From Vreelandella subglaciescola (GTDB taxonomy: Bacteria; Pseudomonadota; Gammaproteobacteria; Pseudomonadales; Halomonadaceae): a stretch of DNA of 64,000 nt. Shown here one piece after another: positions 58,878 to 64,000 of this stretch (position 1 is its first letter; each line of letters starts with the position of its first letter). The DNA lies in the NCBI RefSeq assembly GCF_900142895.1, contig NZ_LT670847.1:1984001-2048000 (forward strand). Reading direction: 5' to 3'. The translations under genes and the position numbers were made by a program. The notes beneath the pieces are model-generated. The model was not told where the DNA came from, ran no database searches, and worked only from the letters and a program-made list of their open reading frames with translations.

Positions 58878-59542
58878 GTAATACCTGCTTCAACTTCCAG
58901 CAAGCGGCGAAAATCAATAAAGCGATAGATACCTGCCCGCACCTCTTTGGAATAGATGGTTTTGGTGGTATTAACGTTGGCCAGCACTTCACCGGTCGAG
59001 ATTTCGACCGCGCGTAGGGTCACCGTCACCTGGTCGACCTGGTATTCACCGGACGCGCCAATGCCGAAATACTCCGCGCCTGCGCCGCCGGTACGTATGT
59101 TGGACTCATAGGCAATAATGCCCCCCTCAAGCATGACCGAGGCCGAACGCAGCGACGGCAGGGTATCCGGGCGGCCAAAGCGCTCGAACTCGGCGCGGAT
59201 GATACGACGCTCGGTCAGCAGGTTTTGCAGGCCGATACGCTCCAGTGGAATAAACCAGCCTGAATCGGCCAGCGCACCGGTGAGCATGGCGGCTGCCCCC
59301 TGGGTTACCGCGGTAGAGAAGGTGCTGGCCGGTGCCGGGCGGTATTGGCCAGTCTGATCGCGGAAGTCGTACACCGAGACAAAGATGCGACCGGAGGGTG
59401 GTGGTAGCGACACCAGGTCCTGATAGGTGGCACCGCGTGGAGTCAACGTGGCTTCAACACCTTCAAGGTGCTCCGAATTAGCAACGACGCCGGCACAGCC
59501 GCTGAGTACGCCGCATAACACAAGGATGGCTGTTGCTTTCAT
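58878..59542 (-). pseudogene. csgG: csgG, 5' fragment (curli outer-membrane secretion lipoprotein)
   Basis: CsgG forms the nonameric outer-membrane pore that exports curlins. The fragment begins with a lipoprotein signal (VLCGVLSGCAGV), then EATLTPRGATYQDLVSLPPP, the conserved VYDFRDQTGQYRP constriction-loop region, and ends LRRLLEVEAG-like FRRLLEVEAG at the IS. Reading continues 29 codons into the IS and stops at 58787. About 55 C-terminal residues that complete the beta barrel are missing, so pore assembly should fail. GGAG lies upstream of the ATG at 59542. Confidence 0.94.
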
Positions 59543-59600
59543 AATTATTATTCTCCTGCGTGACGGTAACAATTTGCATGTTTTCTGAATCAGGTCTTTA

Positions 59601-60041
59601 TCAGGGGTTGAACAGTCCACCGACGCTGATATTGGTGACGTCACCTGTGAGCTTGTCGACGACGCGAACCACCAGCTCGCCGCCTTCATCGCTGACCACG
59701 ACGCCAAATTCGTCGCTGTCAAAGCTGCCCTGGCTGACATCACCCGCGCTGACGTCAGCGATAAGCTGGGATATCAATCGGCTCTCCAGGCTCTGCAGCA
59801 AACGCTCTGTCGCTGACGTTGGCGTTGAGCGCCGCAGGTTGGGATCCTTGTTGGTGTCCTGGGCCTGGGCCTTGCCCAGCAGGTAGCTACCGACGAAAGG
59901 GTCACCGCCGAACGATGGGTTTATAGGCTGGTACACCAGCTCGCCGGCGTAGCCTGAAAGTGGCGCAAGGCAGAGTGCCGCGGCGATGGTGAAGCACTTG
60001 GCGCTCCTGAGGGAGCGGCTTTTCCGGATCATGGATGTCAT
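59601..60041 (-). CDS. csgF: Curli assembly protein CsgF
   Basis: 146 aa with signal peptide (SGYAGELVYQPINPSFGGDP; the mature start GELVYQPINPSFGG is the CsgF hallmark that plugs the CsgG pore). It anchors the CsgB nucleator at the surface. Start overlaps the csgE stop (TAATG) and is preceded by GGAG. ATG codons at 60041 and three codons later are both usable. Confidence 0.94.
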   Translation of the reverse strand: MTSMIRKSRSLRSAKCFTIAAALCLAPLSGYAGELVYQPINPSFGGDPFVGSYLLGKAQAQDTNKDPNLRRSTPTSATERLLQSLESRLISQLIADVSAGDVSQGSFDSDEFGVVVSDEGGELVVRVVDKLTGDVTNISVGGLFNP

Positions 60042-60583
60042 TAGAATAACTCCTCGCTTCCCAGGTCTTTATCAGAGGTAATGGCGGCTTTAAGCCGCTG
60101 GCGCAAAATCGCTTTTTCCACGACCTGCACGGCTTCTTCAGCGGTGCGATCGGCTTCATTGATTTTGGGCGACAGCTGCGTACGGAAATACATACGGTTG
60201 CCTTCCATGACCCATAGCTGGCTGCCCCATCGCGCATCCGGACGTTCACGAATGGTAATCGTGGCATTGCCAATCACCGGGTTGCCCATTGCCTGTTGGC
60301 TAAAGGCGCGGTAGAAGGTTTTGCCCGCCATGGTGACGGTGCGATCCACCATCACGCCGGTCAGCTCGCTGCCCGAGGGCGATGGCTGTACAGCGGGGCC
60401 ATCAGGGCTTTCCACGCGGTTGATCGATTGGATTTTTTCTTCTTCGGCCTGGCGTTGTGCCTGCTGGCGTTGCGCGGCGTCGGGCAGGGCGGAGGCCGAT
60501 TCCTGAGCATGGGCGGTCGTCATCCATACCGCCGCAAGCATGCCTATCGGCAACAGCACATGGGTAAAAGGGCAAGCACGCAT
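60041..60583 (-). CDS. csgE: Curli production accessory protein CsgE
   Basis: About 180 aa. The conserved C-terminal part includes GVMVDRTVTMAGKTFYRAFS and VVEKAILRQRLKAAI. CsgE caps the periplasmic side of CsgG and gates substrate entry. The N-terminal half has a signal peptide and a Gln/Glu-rich linker (AAQRQQAQRQAEEEK) that makes it longer than E. coli CsgE (129 aa). The ATG at 60583 is chosen for its signal peptide. Confidence 0.92.
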   Translation of the reverse strand: MRACPFTHVLLPIGMLAAVWMTTAHAQESASALPDAAQRQQAQRQAEEEKIQSINRVESPDGPAVQPSPSGSELTGVMVDRTVTMAGKTFYRAFSQQAMGNPVIGNATITIRERPDARWGSQLWVMEGNRMYFRTQLSPKINEADRTAEEAVQVVEKAILRQRLKAAITSDKDLGSEELF

Positions 60584-60644
60584 AGAAAAACCTATCCTTG
60601 CCGCCATCATGCGGCGTAACCCCGGCGGCACCGGGCGTTGCACA

Positions 60645-61343
60645 TTATTCTTCAGGACGCTGCTGAAGGTTGCGAACGGTGTCAGCGTTGGGGACCAGTG
60701 GGCCCAGGTTCTGGTGTATCCAGTTGAGCGCCTGAATACGGTTATGCACGTTGATTTTGCGAAAGATGTTGTAAAGGTGAGACTTCACCGTGTGCTCGCT
60801 GACAAACAGCTTTTCGGCAATTTGCTGATTGGAAGAGCCGGCGCTTAGCAGCGAGATGATTTCCATTTCCCGATTGGTCAAGCCACAGGCCGGGCGAAAG
60901 GCATTGCTCTGGTACTTGCGATAGAACAGAATCAGCCGCGCCATCAGATCTCGCGACATCCACAAGTCTCCGCCGAGCAGGGTGTGGATACCTTTACAAA
61001 TCACTTCCAGGCTTTCGTTACGATAAAAAATGCCCTTTAGCTGCGTGCAGGTCAGCGCCCTGAGCGCGTGATCCAGGTCGCTGACGTTAAGCGCTGCTAT
61101 AGGTGCTTTGACGAGTGACTCCGGCAGCGACTCCTGCCAGGCGGGGAGTGCATCGGCGGCGATATGATCGCTGTCGATTAACAGCAGCGCGCGGTCTGCC
61201 ACCGTGGCACTAAAAGTGGCAGCAGGCGCCTGAACGCGAATCTCACAGCAGGTATGCTCGGCAAGATAATCAGCAAATAGCTGAGTTTGTGGGCTTTTTT
61301 CGGTAATGAGATAAACAGTACCGGTACTTTTATCCTGCGCCAT
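60645..61343 (-). CDS. csgD: LuxR-family curli regulator CsgD
   Basis: 232 aa. The N-terminal receiver-like domain has no obvious phosphorylation pocket. The C-terminal LuxR helix-turn-helix reads LTNREMEIISLLSAGSSNQQ then IAEKLFVSEHTVKSHLYNIF. As first gene of the csgDEFG operon it is expected to activate csgBA and perhaps its own operon. The ATG at 61343 has GAGG upstream; earlier ATG and other in-frame starts reach 61409. The preceding 257-bp intergenic stretch to rdgB is very AT-rich, typical of a heavily regulated csgD promoter. Confidence 0.92.
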   Translation of the reverse strand: MAQDKSTGTVYLITEKSPQTQLFADYLAEHTCCEIRVQAPAATFSATVADRALLLIDSDHIAADALPAWQESLPESLVKAPIAALNVSDLDHALRALTCTQLKGIFYRNESLEVICKGIHTLLGGDLWMSRDLMARLILFYRKYQSNAFRPACGLTNREMEIISLLSAGSSNQQIAEKLFVSEHTVKSHLYNIFRKINVHNRIQALNWIHQNLGPLVPNADTVRNLQQRPEE

Positions 61344-61600
61344 GGAAATGATCCTCATGCAGAGAAAGGATGAGCAAGCATCACGGGAAGTGTTGTTCAA
61401 TGCGCTCATTTTGTAAAATAAAGTTACAATTAAAGATGAGTGATTTCCCTGTTTTTTATTAAGTAGATGTTTTTATTAAGTTAAATATTTCAGAAATTTT
61501 TAGTGTAATTATTTGTAACTAATTTTTTGTATGCCGAAGGCGGCTCTTTTGGTGAGCCGACGCCCGGCGTACACTGTCCGGCTGCCAAGGAGACATCGAT
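61344..61600. promoter_or_regulatory. AT-rich divergent intergenic region between csgD and rdgB
   Basis: The 257 bp between the divergent starts are among the most AT-rich of the window, especially 61410-61530. In enterobacteria the csgD upstream region integrates many regulators and H-NS-like proteins. A CGGCTC/GAGCCG hairpin lies at about 61541-61559. No individual operator could be assigned. Confidence 0.45.
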
Positions 61601-62221
61601 ATGACCGCAACACGCACCCTCGTCCTGGCCAGCGGCAACGCAGGGAAACTGACCGAGTTCAACCAGCTCCTCCGCCCGCTGGGTATCGACGTACGGCCAC
61701 AGGCCGACTTTGGCGTGCGGGACGTTAAAGAAACTGGACTGACCTTTGTGGAAAACGCGCTGATCAAGGCACGCGAAGCCAGCCGGGTGAGCGGTTTGCC
61801 GGCACTGGCCGACGACTCGGGGCTGGAAGTGGATGCGCTCGATGGCCAACCCGGCATTTACTCGGCCCGCTACGCCGGCGAGCCCAAAGACGATGCGCGC
61901 AACAACGCCAAACTGCTGAGCGAGCTTGCCGACTGCCCTGAAGGGCAGCGCACCGGACGTTACTGGTGCGTGCTGGTGTATTTACGCCATGCGGATGATC
62001 CGGTGCCGGTTATCGTCCAGCGCAGCTGGGAAGGCGAAGTGCTGGCGCATGCCCGGGGTGACGGTGGTTTTGGCTATGACCCGCTGTTCTGGATGCCCAA
62101 ACAGGCGATGAGCGCCGCCGAGCTGACCGCCGATGAAAAGAACCGCCTGAGCCACCGTGGCCGCGCGCTTGGCGCCTTGGTCGATAAACTCGAGATGGCG
62201 CACGGGCAAGGGGCGTTATGA
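61601..62221 (+). CDS. rdgB: Non-canonical purine NTP pyrophosphatase RdgB
   Basis: 206-aa house-cleaning enzyme that hydrolyses dITP/XTP to monophosphates. N-terminal LVLASGNAGKLTEFNQLL, central PALADDSGLEVDALDGQPGI and C-terminal FGYDPLFWMP and LSHRGRALG are the family signatures. AAGGAG precedes the ATG. The stop overlaps the hemW start by four bases (ATGA), a common gammaproteobacterial pair. Confidence 0.96.
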   Translation: MTATRTLVLASGNAGKLTEFNQLLRPLGIDVRPQADFGVRDVKETGLTFVENALIKAREASRVSGLPALADDSGLEVDALDGQPGIYSARYAGEPKDDARNNAKLLSELADCPEGQRTGRYWCVLVYLRHADDPVPVIVQRSWEGEVLAHARGDGGFGYDPLFWMPKQAMSAAELTADEKNRLSHRGRALGALVDKLEMAHGQGAL

Positions 62222-63429
62222 CTCAAGGTGACGTTATTCAGTCCGGTATGACTCAATCCGGTATAAACAGGCTGCCGCCGCTATCGCTTTACATACATAC
62301 GCCCTGGTGCGTACGTAAATGCCCCTACTGCGATTTCAATTCGCACGAGTCAGGCCGTCGCGAGCTGCCTGAAAGCGCTTACCTGCAGGCACTGTTGAAA
62401 GATCTGGATCACGATCTGACGCTTGCCGACGGGCGCCCGCTGACGTCGATTTTTATCGGTGGCGGTACGCCCAGCCTGCTGTCGCCCGGTTTTTATCAAA
62501 GCCTGCTGACGGAAATTCACAAGCGCCTCGCGTTTGCCCCGGATATCGAAATCACCCTGGAAGCCAACCCCGGCACCACCGAGCAGGATCGCTTCAGCGG
62601 CTACCGCGACGCGGGTATCAACCGGCTTTCGCTGGGGATTCAGAGCTTTCAGGCGGACCAGCTGGAAGCGCTGGGGCGCATTCACAGCGGTGACGAAGCC
62701 ACGCTTGCCGTCACCCAGGCCCGCGCCGCCGGCTTTGATAACTACAATATCGACCTGATGCACGGCCTGCCGGGGCAAACGCCGGCGCTGGCGCTGGATG
62801 ATATCGAACGCGCGCTGGCGCTATCGCCCCGGCACATTTCCTGGTATCAGCTCACGCTTGAGCCCAACACCGCGTTTCATACCCATCCGCCGGCGCTGCC
62901 CGAAGAAGAAGCGCTGTGGGATATTCAGGATCTGGGGCACGCGCGCTTGCAGCAGGCGGGTTTTTCGCGCTATGAAATATCCGCCTACGCGCGTCAAGGT
63001 TATCCAAGCCGGCATAACCTCAATTACTGGCAGTTTGGTGACTATCTGGGCATCGGCGCCGGCGCTCACGGCAAGGTAAGCCGCATTGATGAGCGTGGCC
63101 AATGGGCCATCGAACGGCGCTGGAAAACCCGTCAGCCGGAGGCCTACTTGCAGCGCCTGCAGGATATGCGCGGGTTTATCGCCGGCAAGCGCGAAGTGAC
63201 GGCCGCCGAGCTGCCGCTTGAGTTCTGCATGAACGCGCTGCGTTTGACCGAAGGCGTTGATGCCACGCTTTGGCCAGCGCACACCGGGCAGGCGCATGAC
63301 GTGTTACAAAAGCAGTTACAGAGTGCCGTTAATAAAGGACTTTTGCAGGAAACACCGGAAAGACTGCAACCTACGCCCCAAGGTCTATTATTCTTGAATG
63401 AATTGCTGGCGGATATCAGCAACACCTGA
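62218..63429 (+). CDS. hemW: HemW, radical SAM haem chaperone
   Basis: 403 aa, formerly annotated as oxygen-independent coproporphyrinogen III oxidase-like. The radical SAM cluster motif is in CVRKCPYCDFNSHE, followed by FIGGGTPSLL and EITLEANPGT. The PWCVRKCPYCDFNS context lacks the extra Cys of true HemN, favouring the haem-chaperone HemW. Translationally coupled to rdgB. ATG codons further in (for example 62248) are alternative starts. Confidence 0.93.
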   Translation: MTQGDVIQSGMTQSGINRLPPLSLYIHTPWCVRKCPYCDFNSHESGRRELPESAYLQALLKDLDHDLTLADGRPLTSIFIGGGTPSLLSPGFYQSLLTEIHKRLAFAPDIEITLEANPGTTEQDRFSGYRDAGINRLSLGIQSFQADQLEALGRIHSGDEATLAVTQARAAGFDNYNIDLMHGLPGQTPALALDDIERALALSPRHISWYQLTLEPNTAFHTHPPALPEEEALWDIQDLGHARLQQAGFSRYEISAYARQGYPSRHNLNYWQFGDYLGIGAGAHGKVSRIDERGQWAIERRWKTRQPEAYLQRLQDMRGFIAGKREVTAAELPLEFCMNALRLTEGVDATLWPAHTGQAHDVLQKQLQSAVNKGLLQETPERLQPTPQGLLFLNELLADISNT

Positions 63430-63464
63430 ACCGCAATTTTTAATTATCCCTGAAGGAGAAACCA

Positions 63465-64000
63465 ATGCGCATGACTCGAGTGATGGTGCCACTGGCCGCG
63501 GCCATTCTGCTGGCCGGCTGTGCCTCGCAAAGCCCCTACGGCGGGCAAAACAACGGTGGCCAGACGCAGCGCTCCAAAACGGGCGTGGGTACTGGCATTG
63601 GCGCAGTTGTGGGTGCCGCTGCCGGTGCGCTTTCGGGCGATGGTAGCACCAGCCGCCGCGACCGCGCGCTGATTGGCGCCGCTGTGGGTGCCGCCGCCGG
63701 TGCCGGCGTGGGCGCCTATATGGATCGTCAGGAAAACCAGCTGCGCGAAGGCCTGCAGGGTTCGCGCATTGAAGTCGATCGTCGCGGCGACGACATCGTG
63801 CTCAACATGCCCAGCAGCGTGACGTTCGGCTTTGATTCAGCCCAGCTGACCGGCCAGGCACAAAGCGCGCTGAACGAAGTCTCCAACGTGCTGCGCCAGT
63901 ACACCGACACCCGGGTGAACATTGCCGGCCATACCGACAGCACCGGGGATGCCAACTACAACCAACAGTTGTCCGAGCGTCGGGCGCAGTCGGTGGGTAA
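63465..64000 (+). CDS. OmpA-family lipoprotein, 3' end outside window
   Basis: The frame is open from the ATG at 63465 (AAGGAG upstream) to the window edge, 178 codons so far. The lipobox is ILLAGC. Two Gly-zipper stretches follow (TGVGTGIGAVVGAAAGALSG; ALIGAAVGAAAGAGVGAYMD), then the start of an OmpA C-terminal peptidoglycan-binding domain (VTFGFDSAQL, NIAGHTDSTGDANYN, LSERRAQSV). This is the YiaD type of outer-membrane lipoprotein that tethers the outer membrane to peptidoglycan. Confidence 0.92.
   Translation, partial: MRMTRVMVPLAAAILLAGCASQSPYGGQNNGGQTQRSKTGVGTGIGAVVGAAAGALSGDGSTSRRDRALIGAAVGAAAGAGVGAYMDRQENQLREGLQGSRIEVDRRGDDIVLNMPSSVTFGFDSAQLTGQAQSALNEVSNVLRQYTDTRVNIAGHTDSTGDANYNQQLSERRAQSVG

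Overview
The window is about 64 kb of a GC-rich gammaproteobacterial chromosome, most likely a moderate halophile of the Halomonadaceae. The basis is inference: acidic, Ala/Glu/Asp-rich proteins, an NhaD-type sodium/proton antiporter, a SitABCD/MntR-type metal uptake locus, and the overall look of the housekeeping genes. No rRNA, tRNA or CRISPR array was seen. The replication origin is at about 42.13-42.55 kb, next to mnmG. From it a long leftward block of co-oriented genes runs mnmG-rsmG-parA-parB-atpIBEFHAGDC.

Left part (1-15.4 kb): the 3' end of rep; a tandem c5-type dihaem cytochrome; a manganese-type ABC transporter (two permeases, ATPase, binding protein) with a divergent mntR and a palindromic candidate operator; a DinJ/YafQ-type toxin-antitoxin pair; a zinc/cadmium P-type ATPase with a divergent MerR regulator and a textbook 19-bp-spacer MerR promoter; nhaD; a CorA/ZntB-type metal transporter; and a tsx-nupC nucleoside uptake operon. 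An IS3-family element (15453-17118) now separates tsx-nupC from its probable DeoR-family regulator.

Accessory stretch (18.1-22.3 kb): a C-terminal phzF fragment abuts, in the opposite orientation, a 5'-truncated asmA-like gene that is followed by a BON-domain lipoprotein gene. Next come a possible 56-codon membrane ORF and gene debris, then an AraC regulator-methyltransferase-EamA exporter operon whose methyltransferase gene is strikingly AT-rich.

Core block (22.3-52 kb): glmS, glmU, apbE, uppP, a CDF metal exporter, mgtE, the complete ATP synthase operon, parBA, rsmG, mnmG and oriC. Right of oriC are three helically phased CTTGAGAG repeats, an SDR gene, a polar amino-acid ABC transporter with an attenuator-like hairpin, erpA, argC, a ClC chloride channel and hemJ-thiD-hemL.

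Right part (52-61.3 kb): a curli locus on the minus strand in the order csgD-E-F-G then csgB-A. It has been attacked by three insertions. An IS5-family element landed at the stop codon of a small secreted-protein gene just beyond csgA. A 1717-bp IS1380-family element then inserted inside that IS5 transposase (GTTAT duplication). A near-identical inverted second copy sits inside csgG (GTAAT duplication) and splits it into two otherwise intact pieces. The curli outer-membrane secretion pore is therefore predicted to be lost although csgA, csgB, csgD, csgE and csgF look intact. The window ends with rdgB, hemW and the start of an OmpA-family lipoprotein gene.
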